Shown: positions 35,345 to 44,756, counted from the first letter of the stretch. The stretch: DNA of 64,000 nt from CAYLLN01 sp033762315 (GCA_033762315.1 JANRLS010000148.1:1-64000); one strand, 5' to 3'. Program-made: numbers and translations. Notes: generated by a model from the letters alone, not told the origin.

Positions 35345-35959
35345 GTGCCCGGCGCTTTGCTGCTTATCGACCTGCAGAACGACTTTCTCCCTGGCGGCGC
35401 GCTGGCGGTGCCAAACGGCGACGAAGTCCTGCCGATTGCCAACGCGCTGCAGCCCCGCTTCGACCTGATCGTCGCCACGCAAGACTGGCATCCGGCCGAT
35501 CATGGCAGCTTCGCCGCCAATCACGTGGGCCGCCGGCCGGGCGAAATCATCGATCTGGCCGGCCTGCCGCAGATTCTGTGGCCCGTACATTGCGTGCAGG
35601 GAACCCCCGGCGCCCAGTTCGCTCCGCATCTCGACCGCGCCCGCTGGAGCGCGATCTTTCAGAAGGGGACCGATCCGGCCGTCGATAGCTACAGTGGCTT
35701 CTTTGACAATGGCCGCCGCCGCGCCACGGGCCTGGCCGATTTTCTGCGGTCGCGCGGCGCGGACGAGCTGTTCGTGCTGGGCTTGGCCACGGACTATTGC
35801 GTGAAGTGGACCGCGCTCGACGCCGTCACCCTCGGCTTTCGCGTGAACTTGATCGTCGATGCCTGCCGCGGGGTGAATCTCGGGCCCGGCGACGTCGATC
35901 GGGCGCTCGAGGAAATGAAGACCGCCGGCGTGCGGCTCGTTCATTCCACGAGTGTTTAG
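35345..35959 (+). CDS. pncA: Nicotinamidase
   Basis: A 204-residue isochorismatase-fold amidase. The triad is D9 (LLIDLQNDF), K107 (FQKGTDP) and C152 (GLATDYCVKWTA). The metal-site residues lie in TQDWHPADHGSF. VHCVQGTPGAQF is the family loop. It turns nicotinamide into nicotinate for NAD salvage. The start is GTG at 35345. Its stop overlaps that of the convergent App1-like gene by three bases. Confidence 0.95.
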   Translation: MPGALLLIDLQNDFLPGGALAVPNGDEVLPIANALQPRFDLIVATQDWHPADHGSFAANHVGRRPGEIIDLAGLPQILWPVHCVQGTPGAQFAPHLDRARWSAIFQKGTDPAVDSYSGFFDNGRRRATGLADFLRSRGADELFVLGLATDYCVKWTALDAVTLGFRVNLIVDACRGVNLGPGDVDRALEEMKTAGVRLVHSTSV

Positions 35960-37047
35960 CTCCCCGGCAGCACCGCTTCGCCCAGTTCGCCGGGCTCGCG
36001 GAACAGCCGCACTTTGTCGTAGGGGACGCCGCGAAAGGCCCGCTGATAGCGGTGCGGCGTGTTCTTGGGACTGTCGATCTGCCGGATGAAAATGCCCCCC
36101 ACCTGCCGCGGGAACTTGCGGGCCAGTGCGCCGTAAATTTCCGGGTCGTGCTCGCCCGAATCTCCCAGCAATAGAAACCGCCGCTTGGGAAACGTCTTGA
36201 GCAGGCCGTGAATCACTGCCCCCTTGCCGCTGCGGCGAAACAGCAAGAGCCGGCGAATGAGATGGTCGCGCAGGCGAAACGCCCGCAGGTGAAACGAACC
36301 TTCGGGAAAGCCCTCTTGCCGCAGATGCTCGGCCAGATGCTGATAAAGTTGCCACGGGCTGGACGAAACGTAATGCACCGCCGCCCCCTGCCCTTGCCAC
36401 CCCGCCAACAGCCCCGCCATGCCGGCAATGGGCTGAAACTCGCGGAGGAAGGTATTTACCAGCAGCGACTCTTTGCAATCGACCTGCGTGTGCTTGAGCG
36501 TGTCGTCGATATCGGTGATGACCGACCACCCTTCGACCGGCAGCAAGAACGCTTGCCCCGTGGCGACCGCCGGGCCGCTGTCCTGGCCGCACACTTCGTA
36601 GCTCAGCCGAGCCGCTCCCCCCGACCAGCACTCGACCGGGAGCTTATCGACCGCCAGGCGGACCGCCCCGGTGAAATGGCCGTTGGCCCGCGACTTCTTC
36701 GGCAGTTGATGCACCTGCTCCCCCAAGCGAACGGCGATCCGCCGCCCAGCAACGTTGCTGGCCACGAACCGGGCGATCCGCCGCTGGAAGAGTTCGGTCT
36801 GGAAGGCCTCCGGCGGCACCTTCATCGCTCGCTGCAGCATTTTGAGCAAAAACCGCTTTCCCAGCCCCAAATGGCCGCGGGCGAAGACCTCGCCATGCAC
36901 GTGGATGTGCCAGTTTTCGCCGGTGCGGTCGAGATGCCCGAGCGACGGAAAGAGCGCAACCCGGTCGTCCTGGGCGAGGTTTGTCAGCGGAACGGACCGG
37001 CGCGACATGCGGGCGAGCAATCCGGCGGGCTTGAGGGCGAGAGGCAT
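35956..37047 (-). CDS. App1-like phosphatidate phosphatase (DUF2183)
   Basis: A 363-residue HAD-type phosphatase related to yeast App1. The catalytic DxDxT is in WSVITDIDDTLKHTQV (D179, D181, T183). HYVSSSPWQLYQHL and FLLLGDSGEHDPEIY are the other HAD motifs of the DUF2183 domain. The N-terminal half is beta-rich with GENWHIHVHGEVFARG, also typical of bacterial members. In yeast App1 dephosphorylates phosphatidate; the bacterial substrate is not established. No signal peptide is seen. It is the last gene of a minus-strand run with the caspase and protease genes. Confidence 0.9.
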   Translation of the reverse strand: MPLALKPAGLLARMSRRSVPLTNLAQDDRVALFPSLGHLDRTGENWHIHVHGEVFARGHLGLGKRFLLKMLQRAMKVPPEAFQTELFQRRIARFVASNVAGRRIAVRLGEQVHQLPKKSRANGHFTGAVRLAVDKLPVECWSGGAARLSYEVCGQDSGPAVATGQAFLLPVEGWSVITDIDDTLKHTQVDCKESLLVNTFLREFQPIAGMAGLLAGWQGQGAAVHYVSSSPWQLYQHLAEHLRQEGFPEGSFHLRAFRLRDHLIRRLLLFRRSGKGAVIHGLLKTFPKRRFLLLGDSGEHDPEIYGALARKFPRQVGGIFIRQIDSPKNTPHRYQRAFRGVPYDKVRLFREPGELGEAVLPGS

Positions 37048-37130
37048 GACTTACGACTAGAACCCACGCCCCGCCGCCTTGTCAACCGTCAACTTGTCAA
37101 CGGATAACCGGCTGCCGCCACCCCCCTCGA

Positions 37131-39287
37131 TCAAGGGGCCGGCGTGCCTGCTGGCCGCTGGCCGCTCCGCACATTCCAGCTAAACAGCCGAATCGCGTAG
37201 TCGTTCACTTGCGACCGGCTGCCGCCGCGAGTTTTTCCCTGGCCATAAAGGGCGCTTTCCATCAGTTGGCCGAGGGGGGACGAAATCGCCTGTGGGCCGC
37301 GGGTGCGGGCCACCTCGATGCTCGGCTGCTCCAGCGACGTGAAATCGATGTTCTGTCCCTCTCCCTTGACCGCGATCACCACGATGTGCTCCAGCCCGCG
37401 GGTGGTGGCGTTGATATCGATTGGCACCGTCAGCGATTTGCCCGGCTCAATCCGGTTGTATTCGCCCGCGGCCGGAAAGACCGAGGTAATCCCGTAGGCG
37501 CTATCGACATACAGCAGCGTGATGTCGATCGGCACGCGCCCCGCATTCTTGAATCGCACCAGCAGCACATCCCCGTCGAACAGATCGATCCCCGCCTTTT
37601 GCCAGACCACTTTCTCGGTGTCCCGATTGGCAAGGCGGCGCTCCAGCGAAACTTCGAGATTCACCCCCAAATCGCCACGCGGAAACTCATCGGTCGTGCG
37701 GGCGGCGACGCGCTTCAGATTCTCGGCCCGGGCGATTCCCTTCAGGCTCGCACCCAGCCACTCGGCCAAGTCGGCGGCTGCCGGCGGCGGACCAAGCGGC
37801 GGGGGAGCATCGATCGCGCTCGCCGCCGGAGCCAGATAAACCTTGCCCTCCTTGAGCCGCAACAGCCAATCGGCCTCGGCGGGACTGGCGGCCAAACGAA
37901 TCAGCGATGCCGGCTCGCCATCCAGTTGCTTCAGGATCTGCTCCAGCCGCACTTTGGTCTCGGCCGGAATCGGACTACCCGGCTGATCGAGCGGGTCGAC
38001 CGCGACCGCCAGCCGGCTCGCACCGTAATCGACAAAGACGATCTCGCACCGGCCACCGACGGGCAAACTGGCGACGAGCGCCTGCCCTTCGAATTCGCAC
38101 GGTTCGACCTCGGCCCGCTGGTTGAAGAGCCGCGTCACGCGAACGTGCCCGGCCGGCGTCATTCCCCCGTCGAGCGGAAACACGGCCAGCACCGCGCCGG
38201 GCGACAGGCCATCGAGCTCGCCGGCGCTCACGCCGAGTTGGCCGCTGGTCTCGGTCAGCAAAATTCGCGACCGGCCCGGCCACCGCTTTTGCCCCAGCAC
38301 TTCGTTGTCCTTGATGTTCCCCTCGATCAGCGGCGTCGGCGCGGTGCGCCCCCAGGCGACATACTGCGCCTGCACCCGCTGCACGAGCTCGCGATAGGTC
38401 AGCGGCTGCGCCGACTCGGTGAGGATCTTGTGCATGGTGTAGGTGAGCAGGCCGCGCCGCGTGCGCTCGGGATTTCCCGGCGGCAGGAATTTCTCGACGG
38501 TCGGCTCGCTCGACTGGGCGGCATAGATGGCGACGAGCGATGGCTCGTTGTCGGCCAGCTGCAGCGTCGAGCTGGCTTCCTCGCGGCCGCGCGATTTTTC
38601 TCCCGCCGCGGCGGCCCGCTCCACCGCCTTTTTGATCGCCTCCGCCGGCACCAGCTTCTCGGCCAGCACCTGCCGACTCACTTCGCCCACGTCGCGCGAC
38701 ATCGTCCCCGAATGGCAGCTATCCATGATGAGCCAGACCGAAGCGCCGGTGTCTTGAATGGCCCGCAGCCAGCCACGTAGTTCGTCATCGGCGATGGCGT
38801 TCTCCACCTTGCCGACCTGGTCGTGCCATTCTCCCACGTCGGCCGGCAGGAAAATCTCGTCGAGGCCATCCGGTTCCGGGTCGTCGGCCGAGGGAATATC
38901 GGGCTGCTGGCTGCCGTGCCCCGCCATGAGGATGACGACCTGATCCCCCTTCTTTGCCACTTTGGCCAGGCGCTGAAAGGCCGCCTCGATGTGCTGCCGC
39001 GTGGGACGGAGCGCCTCGCCCCCCGCTTCGGAAAGCACCGTGACATTCGCCGCCGGAATCTTGAACCGCTCGACGAGCAAATCGCGCATCATCACCACAT
39101 CGTTCCCCGGTCCTTCCAGCTGCAGCGCCTCGCTCAGCCGCGGATAGCGTGTGCAGCCGACCAACAGCGCCCAGCCGGGCGTGGGAGGGTGCGATGATTC
39201 CACCGGCGGGGTGGGGTCCGCCGCGCGAACCAAGCCACCGCCAACTAGCGCCAGCAACCCAACCCACAACCGCCAATCGCGACGCAT
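37131..39287 (-). CDS. Secreted caspase-like peptidase (C14) with DUF4384-like C-terminus
   Basis: A 718-residue protein. The ATG at 39287 follows GGGAGG and gives the signal peptide MRRDWRLWVGLLALVGGGLV. The caspase (p20-like) domain spans about 36-320. The dyad is H124 in ILMAGHGSQQPD and C191 in IMDSCHSGTM, and WALLVGCTRYP is the first strand motif. A middle region of beta structure (about 350-560) follows. A C-terminal domain with FDGDVLLVRFKNAG and PIDITLLYVDSAYGITSVFP resembles DUF4384. Caspase-like proteins usually cut after Arg/Lys in bacteria. Here the signal puts it outside the cytoplasm. A trypsin-like protease gene lies just upstream on the same strand. Confidence 0.92.
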   Translation of the reverse strand: MRRDWRLWVGLLALVGGGLVRAADPTPPVESSHPPTPGWALLVGCTRYPRLSEALQLEGPGNDVVMMRDLLVERFKIPAANVTVLSEAGGEALRPTRQHIEAAFQRLAKVAKKGDQVVILMAGHGSQQPDIPSADDPEPDGLDEIFLPADVGEWHDQVGKVENAIADDELRGWLRAIQDTGASVWLIMDSCHSGTMSRDVGEVSRQVLAEKLVPAEAIKKAVERAAAAGEKSRGREEASSTLQLADNEPSLVAIYAAQSSEPTVEKFLPPGNPERTRRGLLTYTMHKILTESAQPLTYRELVQRVQAQYVAWGRTAPTPLIEGNIKDNEVLGQKRWPGRSRILLTETSGQLGVSAGELDGLSPGAVLAVFPLDGGMTPAGHVRVTRLFNQRAEVEPCEFEGQALVASLPVGGRCEIVFVDYGASRLAVAVDPLDQPGSPIPAETKVRLEQILKQLDGEPASLIRLAASPAEADWLLRLKEGKVYLAPAASAIDAPPPLGPPPAAADLAEWLGASLKGIARAENLKRVAARTTDEFPRGDLGVNLEVSLERRLANRDTEKVVWQKAGIDLFDGDVLLVRFKNAGRVPIDITLLYVDSAYGITSVFPAAGEYNRIEPGKSLTVPIDINATTRGLEHIVVIAVKGEGQNIDFTSLEQPSIEVARTRGPQAISSPLGQLMESALYGQGKTRGGSRSQVNDYAIRLFSWNVRSGQRPAGTPAP

Positions 39288-39397
39288 TTCGACCTCCCTT
39301 GCGTTGGCTTTCGTAGTCAAGGTGCCGCGAGCATTTCGCGGAAGACGGGAACCAAAGCTCGCCAATCGCGTTAAGGCGACCAGCACGTCTTTACGGG

Positions 39398-40873
39398 CTA
39401 ACTCTTGTTTCGCGGGCGGTCGTTCGGATTCGGAGCTGGCGCGGGCCCGGCCCCTTCCCTTTGTCCTTGTCCCCCTTCCTTTTGCCCGCCCACCAGCCGG
39501 GCAAACCGGGCTTGCTGCCCCTTATCGGCGAAATGGCTGGCATCGACCGTCCGCAGCGGATCGGTGTTCGAGTGGGGCATCAGTTTCCACTTGCCGCCGA
39601 CAAGCCGCAGGTCGATGTCCGAAACACCGTCGTCTTGCAGATCGGTCAAAATCAGGTCGAGCTTGCCGTCGTTGTCGGTGTCGTAAAAGGTGCGAACTTT
39701 CGGCGTCAGTTGCACGGCGAACTCGAAATCCCATTTCGCCCGCTCGGCCGGTTCGTCGAGCTTCGAGGGGTCGATATTGCTCGGCGAATTCTGGTCGAGA
39801 TCGTAGAACACGCCAGTCGGCGGCTCGTTGCGGTCGAGGCCGAACAGCAGCGTGTCGGCCCGGCCGTCCTGGTCCCGGTCGCGGAAGATGCTCAAGAGGG
39901 CCGCCGGCCAGACATCGGGGACATACACCGGCGCGGTGAGGGGCTTCTCGGCGAGTACCATCTTCACTTCGTCCATGTGAACGTGATAGCTGATTTTGTC
40001 GTAGCTGATGCCCGATTTCGGGTCGGCCTTGGGAATGGCGAACGTCACGGCGACCAGTTCCCCCGCCTTGTTGACGAGCGGACCGCCGGAATCCCCCGGG
40101 TTGATGCCGCAACTGGAAACCACCACTTTGCGGGTGGCGGCGGTGGCGAGCTGCTTTTCGAGGTCTTCCTTGTCCTTGCCGGTCAGGGCGAGGCGGGCGA
40201 GCGAAACATCGATCGTGTCGCGCGGCCAAACGCCGACGCTCGCGATCTCACCGCTGCGAATCGTCCACAACATGCCAGCCGCCGGATGGCCAAGCACGAT
40301 GCAATCGGACCCCGGCAGCAGGTTTCCCTTGGCAATGGCAATCGTCGGCAGCGGCGTTTTGGGCTTCTCGACCAGCTTCACGATGGCCAAATCCTTCTCT
40401 TCGTTGGCCAAATGGACGCGGGCCAGCAGCGGTTGCTCGTTCACTTGCATCAGGCCATCGACGATGCGGCCGGTATAGATTTTGACTGTTTGCGTGCCAG
40501 TGACGGCGTCGATGTCGCCATCGTCCACCACGTGGTGGTTCGTCAAGATCCAACCTTCGGGATCGACGATGAAGCCGGTGCCATGTCCATGCACGGTGCG
40601 AACCACCACCACCGCCGGCGCGATCTTCGGATACAACTCCGCCGCGATGCCGCGAGTTTTCTCGTCGTTGGCGGCAGGGGCGAAAGTGAGGCCGCGGTCG
40701 ATGGCCGTCAGTGCCCGCTGCACCTGCTCGATCCCCGCGCCGACGACCGCTTTCTCGAGCTCCTTCGGCCCATACATCCGGACCACTTTGGCCGGCGCTT
40801 GCTCCTCGGCTCCCGCCCAAGCTCCGCAAAGGGCCACGGCCAGGCACGACGACCAGCGAAGAAAACGCTTCAC
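39398..40873 (-). CDS. Secreted trypsin-like serine protease with calcium-loop C-terminus
   Basis: A 491-residue protein. The GTG at 40873 has GGAG nine bases upstream and gives a signal peptide (VKRFLRWSSCLAVALCGAWA). The S1/HtrA-type protease domain spans about 75-310, with triad H114 (LTNHHVV), D161 (KDLAIVKL) and S262 (NPGDSGGPLV). No PDZ domain is seen. Behind it are acidic loops RDRDQDGRAD (331-340), DTDNDGKLD (398-406) and DLQDDGVSD, which resemble EF-hand-type or dockerin-like calcium-binding repeats. The low-complexity tail is Gly/Pro/Asn-rich. It lies 110 bases upstream of the caspase-like gene and is probably co-transcribed. Confidence 0.92.
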   Translation of the reverse strand: MKRFLRWSSCLAVALCGAWAGAEEQAPAKVVRMYGPKELEKAVVGAGIEQVQRALTAIDRGLTFAPAANDEKTRGIAAELYPKIAPAVVVVRTVHGHGTGFIVDPEGWILTNHHVVDDGDIDAVTGTQTVKIYTGRIVDGLMQVNEQPLLARVHLANEEKDLAIVKLVEKPKTPLPTIAIAKGNLLPGSDCIVLGHPAAGMLWTIRSGEIASVGVWPRDTIDVSLARLALTGKDKEDLEKQLATAATRKVVVSSCGINPGDSGGPLVNKAGELVAVTFAIPKADPKSGISYDKISYHVHMDEVKMVLAEKPLTAPVYVPDVWPAALLSIFRDRDQDGRADTLLFGLDRNEPPTGVFYDLDQNSPSNIDPSKLDEPAERAKWDFEFAVQLTPKVRTFYDTDNDGKLDLILTDLQDDGVSDIDLRLVGGKWKLMPHSNTDPLRTVDASHFADKGQQARFARLVGGQKEGGQGQREGAGPAPAPNPNDRPRNKS

Positions 40874-41178
40874 GTTAGGAACTCCGGCTAAGGATGCAAT
40901 TCGGCCGCGGACGCGGGGAATTTTGTTCCCCCGCGATGGAGTGGTCAACATACCCGGCCCCCTCGCGCGGTTCAACCCGCGCCCACGGTTTCGTGTCCGC
41001 ACGCCGCTCCGTGGTTCAATCGGCTGAGATCGCTATTTCAGCCGCCACGGACCTTTCGCGGCGAACCTGGCAAGCATGGCAGCCGGAACCAAACTGGTTC
41101 CGGTCCATCGCAATTCTCGCGAACCGCGGCGTAAACCTTCCCGCCGATCGCAATTGGAGGCCAATTTTTCACCGCCGG
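40874..41178. other. Leader region of the protease gene, no gene seen
   Basis: A 305-base gap between the Kelch-like gene and the protease gene. It contains one 21-bp palindromic repeat (41083-41103). I find no conserved small frame or RNA gene. It presumably holds the promoter for the protease-caspase run. Confidence 0.55.
41083..41103. repeat. 21-bp palindromic repeat, family copy C
   Basis: CCGGAACCAAACTGGTTCCG plus a final G is a near-perfect palindrome. It matches the reverse of copy B (17780-17800) at most positions and has the same length and central CAAA/TTTG arrangement. Confidence 0.7.
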
Positions 41179-42240
41179 CTACTGGGCCGCGGCGTGCTTA
41201 TAGAGCATCACCCGCGAATTTGCGGCCCAGAAAGTGATGCCATGCTCAGGAACGAAGGCAACCACAGGGTGGTCATAGAGGCTGAAGGGCCACGGCGTGG
41301 TGGTGAAGTTGTCCAGCAGCCGGACTTTGCCGGTGTCGCTGTCGTATTCGTAAAATCGCTTTGCGCCGAACACGAGGATCAGATACTTTCCCGATACGGG
41401 ATCGACGGTGAGCTTGTCTTTGCTCACCGACAGCCGCTCCTCTTTCGCCGGAAAATCGGGGAGCGCTTCGAGCTTTCCGGCTTTGGTTACGCGGGCGAGC
41501 GCGAGGGGCGAGTTCGACCCGCCAGCCAGCAGCACTTCCTGCCGGAACGGATTGTGCCGGGCGAGGCTGTGATAGCCATGCACCGCGGTCGGCCCGAGAA
41601 TCGACCATTCGTTGGTCTTGGTGTCATACACCTGCAATTGATTGTGCTTGCCGGCGGTGCTGTCGCCGATGTAGAGCAGCCACTCGCGGGCCGAAAAGTA
41701 TTCCAGCACGCCCGTCAGCGAATAGACGCAGTTTTTCGGCAGTTTTTTCCATTGCTCGCTGGCCAGATCGAGGCGATGGACGCCGCCCCCGTTGTCGTTG
41801 TGATCGACCTGATAGAAGTGCCCGCGCTCCGGGTCGAACGCGCTCCGCGAGTAGTTGTGGCCAAACTGGCTTTCGCGCGGCGGACTTTGGGCGGCGACGT
41901 GATCTTCGGGCAAAGTCAGCGTGCGCCAGCGATTGTCGGCCGCGCGATAGATCATCAGGTGGCGCGTTTTCCGCAGCCCCATAAAATAGAACTGCCCACG
42001 GGCACTGTCCCAAAAGGCATCGTCGCTCCATCCCATCAGGTCGAATCCCGCGTGCGGCGGCCGAGACTTAAGTACCGACGCGTCGAGCCCCTCGGTCTTC
42101 AGCTCCGCCCAGGTTCCCGGCTGCATCGCGCGGGCCAGCTTGCCGAGAGCGGTAGCGGCCGGTTCGGGCTTATCAGCGGGGTGGCCAAGGTTAGGGAGAA
42201 TTCCCAGCAACAACACCGCTAATTGCCATCGCCGATGCAT
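41179..42240 (-). CDS. Exported Kelch-like beta-propeller protein
   Basis: A 353-residue protein with a signal peptide (MHRRWQLAVLLLGILPNLGH). Repeated units with a buried tryptophan or tyrosine after a turn, such as TRHLMIYRAADNRWRTL, HRLDLASEQWKKL and LQVYDTKTNEWSIL, are Kelch-type blades. KRFYEYDSDTGKVRLLDNF is another. Roughly five to six blades can be counted. The function is probably binding or carbohydrate-related, but no catalytic residues can be assigned. It lies upstream of the protease-caspase run on the same strand. Confidence 0.8.
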   Translation of the reverse strand: MHRRWQLAVLLLGILPNLGHPADKPEPAATALGKLARAMQPGTWAELKTEGLDASVLKSRPPHAGFDLMGWSDDAFWDSARGQFYFMGLRKTRHLMIYRAADNRWRTLTLPEDHVAAQSPPRESQFGHNYSRSAFDPERGHFYQVDHNDNGGGVHRLDLASEQWKKLPKNCVYSLTGVLEYFSAREWLLYIGDSTAGKHNQLQVYDTKTNEWSILGPTAVHGYHSLARHNPFRQEVLLAGGSNSPLALARVTKAGKLEALPDFPAKEERLSVSKDKLTVDPVSGKYLILVFGAKRFYEYDSDTGKVRLLDNFTTTPWPFSLYDHPVVAFVPEHGITFWAANSRVMLYKHAAAQ

Positions 42241-42337
42241 GGGTGCCTCGCGATTCGGAGGTCATTCGCCGTGGAAGGCTGACGCCAACCACAGCCACCC
42301 AAAATAGCCATCCGCCGCTCGCCAATCCAGCGGATCG

Positions 42338-43777
42338 CTAAGAGCTTGCTTCGGCGTGCCGCTTCGGCTTGTAGATTTCGGTGGCGGTGCCGAAGAAGGT
42401 TTCGGCGGCGTTCATCATCGTTTCGCTCAGGGTCGGATGCGGATGGATCGACTCGGCGATGTCGGTCGCTTCGCATCCCATCTCGATGGCCAACACCGCC
42501 TCGGCGATGAGTTCCCCCGCGCCGGGGCCGACAATGCCGACACCGAGGACGCGCTCGGTATCGGGATCGACGAGCACCTTGGTCAGGCCGTCGGTTCGCC
42601 CGAGGGCGACCGCCCGGCCGCTGGCGGCCCAAGGATAGATCGCCGCTTCGTACTTGCGGCCGTCGCGCTTGGCGGCATCCTCGGTCAGGCCGGCCCAGGC
42701 GATTTCGGGATCGGTAAAGACGACGGCGGGAATCGCCAGCTTATCGAACACCGCGGGCTTGCCGAGGAGCACCTCGACGGCGGTGCGCCCTTCGTGGGTC
42801 GCCTTGTGGGCCAGCATCGGCTCGCCGGCGACGTCGCCGATCGCCAAAATGTGCGGATCGGCGGTGCGTAGCTGCTTGTCCACAACCGCGAAGCCCTTGG
42901 GGTTGATCTCGACCTGCGTGTTCTCCAGACCAAAGCCTCGGCTATTCGGGCGGCGGCCGACGGAAACGAGCACCCGGTCGTACCGCTCGCGGCCGAATTT
43001 GCCCGGCCCCTCAAAGGCGACCTCGACCTGATCGCCGGTGAGCCCCAGCGAGCCGACTTTGGTGTTCAGGAAAATCCGCTCTCCGAAGAGGCCCGTCAAA
43101 CGCTTGTGCAGCGGCTTGACGAGGTCGCGGTCGGCACCTGGCAAGAGGCCGTCGGTCAGTTCGACGACGCTCACCTGCGTCCCCAGATTCGCATAGACGG
43201 TGCCCATTTCGAGGCCGATATAGCCGCCGCCGACGACGAGCAGCGTCTTCGGGAGATCGGCCAGGGCGAGGGCCCCGGTCGAATCCATCACCCGGTCCGA
43301 TCCAACGTTGAAGGCGGGCGGCATCGCGGGGGTCGAACCGGTGGCGAGGATGCAATGGTCGAAGGTGAGGGTTCGATCCTCGGGGATCGACGGATCGTCC
43401 CCTTCCAGCTTGAGCGTAGTCGAATTCTCAAAAACCCCCCTCGCATGAATGACGTTCACCTTGCGGCGCTTGGCCAGTTGCTTGAGGCCGCCGGAGAGAG
43501 ACGAAATCACTTTCTCTTTTCGGGCGCGAACTTTATCGATGGTGATTTGCGGGCGCGGATACTCCACTCCCCATTCGCCGCGCAGTTCCTCGACCTCGGC
43601 AATGACGCGGGCCACGTGCAGCAGGGCCTTGCTGGGAATACAGCCCCGCAGGAGGCAGGTGCCGCCAAGGCGTGGATCGGCTTCGACAAGGGTGACTTCG
43701 AGCCCTTCGTCGGCCGCCAGGAACGCTGCCGCATAGCCGCCGGGACCGCCACCGAGAACAACAAGGGGGGAGTGCAT
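42338..43777 (-). CDS. lpdA: Dihydrolipoyl dehydrogenase
   Basis: A 479-residue flavoprotein (ATG at 43777). The FAD motif is VVLGGGPGGYAAAFLAADEG. The redox disulfide is C41/C46 in GGTCLLRGCIPSK. The NAD motif is LLVVGGGYIGLEMGTVYANLG, and ILAIGDVAGEPMLAHKA binds the second FAD half. The C-terminal HPHPTLSE holds the catalytic histidine-glutamate pair. It regenerates lipoamide in 2-oxoacid dehydrogenase or glycine-cleavage complexes encoded elsewhere. It is downstream of rpsD but separated from it by a terminator-like hairpin. Confidence 0.95.
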   Translation of the reverse strand: MHSPLVVLGGGPGGYAAAFLAADEGLEVTLVEADPRLGGTCLLRGCIPSKALLHVARVIAEVEELRGEWGVEYPRPQITIDKVRARKEKVISSLSGGLKQLAKRRKVNVIHARGVFENSTTLKLEGDDPSIPEDRTLTFDHCILATGSTPAMPPAFNVGSDRVMDSTGALALADLPKTLLVVGGGYIGLEMGTVYANLGTQVSVVELTDGLLPGADRDLVKPLHKRLTGLFGERIFLNTKVGSLGLTGDQVEVAFEGPGKFGRERYDRVLVSVGRRPNSRGFGLENTQVEINPKGFAVVDKQLRTADPHILAIGDVAGEPMLAHKATHEGRTAVEVLLGKPAVFDKLAIPAVVFTDPEIAWAGLTEDAAKRDGRKYEAAIYPWAASGRAVALGRTDGLTKVLVDPDTERVLGVGIVGPGAGELIAEAVLAIEMGCEATDIAESIHPHPTLSETMMNAAETFFGTATEIYKPKRHAEASS

Positions 43778-43833
43778 GGGGAAGTCAGGGGTTCCAAGTT
43801 CAGGGTTCAAAGTTGTCGATCAAGAAATGCAAA

Positions 43834-43861
43834 GCGACGCCCCCCGTAGGAGAGGCGTCGC
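43834..43861. terminator. GC-rich hairpin upstream of lpdA
   Basis: GCGACGCC at 43834-43841 and GGCGTCGC at 43854-43861 pair perfectly around a 12-base loop. No T-run follows on either strand, so it may be a repeat or leader structure and not a true terminator. Confidence 0.4.
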
Positions 43862-43904
43862 CCAGAATTATACGTTGCAATGAGATCAATCAGAGAGGGG
43901 CAAA

Positions 43905-43922
43905 GCAGGTTGGGAAACCTGC
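43905..43922 (-). terminator. Rho-independent-like terminator of rpsD
   Basis: Just six bases after the rpsD stop, read on the minus strand, GCAGGTT and AACCTGC form a seven-pair stem with a four-base loop, followed by TTTGCCCC. The T-run is short, but position and symmetry fit transcription termination. Confidence 0.55.
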
Positions 43923-43927
43923 CCCAC

Positions 43928-44542
43928 TTAGCGGGCCAGGAATTCGACGACGATATTGACATCGACGGGGAGGCTGAAATCGCCCGGACCGGGAACGCCG
44001 ACCATGCTGATGCGGAGTGCCTCGGTGTCGAGCGTGATCCAGTCCGGAGTTTGGTTGCTGTTGCCGTCGCCGACGACCCCTTTGTAGTAGTTGTAGATTT
44101 TTTCCTTGGGGCGAATCGTGACGACATCGCCGGGCCGCAGCTGGTAGCTGGGGCTCGTCACCTTGATGCCGTTGACGTAGAAGTGGCCGTGAACGATTCC
44201 TTGGCGGGCTTGCGGGCGGGTTTTGGTTAGCCCGGAGCGGCGAATGACGTTGTCGAGGCGGCGCTCGCACAGGGCCAGCATCTGGTCACCGGTGTTCCCC
44301 TTTTTCGACACCACCATGTGGTAGTAGCGGCGGAGCTGCTTTTCGCCGAGGCCATAGTAGTGCTTGATCTTCTGCTTTTCGGCCGAGGCGAGACCCCAGT
44401 TTGAGAGCCGGCGCCCCCCCTTGGTGTGCATGCCGGGAGGATTATCGCGGCGTTCCAAAGCCCTTGCGGCACCAGCACTTTCGTAAATCAATGTGCCCAA
44501 ACGACGATTGACGCGGGCCTTGGGACCGTGATAGCGAGCCAT
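43928..44542 (-). CDS. rpsD: Small ribosomal subunit protein uS4, zinc-free type
   Basis: A 204-residue S4 beginning MARYHGPKARVNRRLGTLIY. GLGEKQLRRYYHM and the S4 RNA-binding domain CERRLDNVIRRSGLTKTRPQ confirm it. The N-terminal zinc cysteines of many S4 proteins are missing, making it a C-minus form. It organises the 5' domain of 16S rRNA. It is not inside a ribosomal operon here. Confidence 0.97.
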   Translation of the reverse strand: MARYHGPKARVNRRLGTLIYESAGAARALERRDNPPGMHTKGGRRLSNWGLASAEKQKIKHYYGLGEKQLRRYYHMVVSKKGNTGDQMLALCERRLDNVIRRSGLTKTRPQARQGIVHGHFYVNGIKVTSPSYQLRPGDVVTIRPKEKIYNYYKGVVGDGNSNQTPDWITLDTEALRISMVGVPGPGDFSLPVDVNIVVEFLAR

Positions 44543-44756
44543 TGCCTAACCCTGCGGACTTGAAATGGTGGAAACCTCGGATTTTGGCAGATGCCAGCCG
44601 GTCTCGCAAGGGCCTGCCAGCGGCGTTTACGCCTCTTTTGGGAGGGTCAGCGGCCGAGGAAGGCGAAGTTCTCGGCCCATCCGCTAGCAGGAACGTGAAT
44701 TTCGGCTGATTGCTCTCGACCGGAGCGCCGATGCGGGTCGATCATTAGTAGAGGTT

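Noticed and set aside
44543..44756. The gap between rpsD and the desaturase gene examined for a tRNA or small RNA
   Set aside because: No cloverleaf arms, anticodon loop or conserved RNA motif could be drawn.
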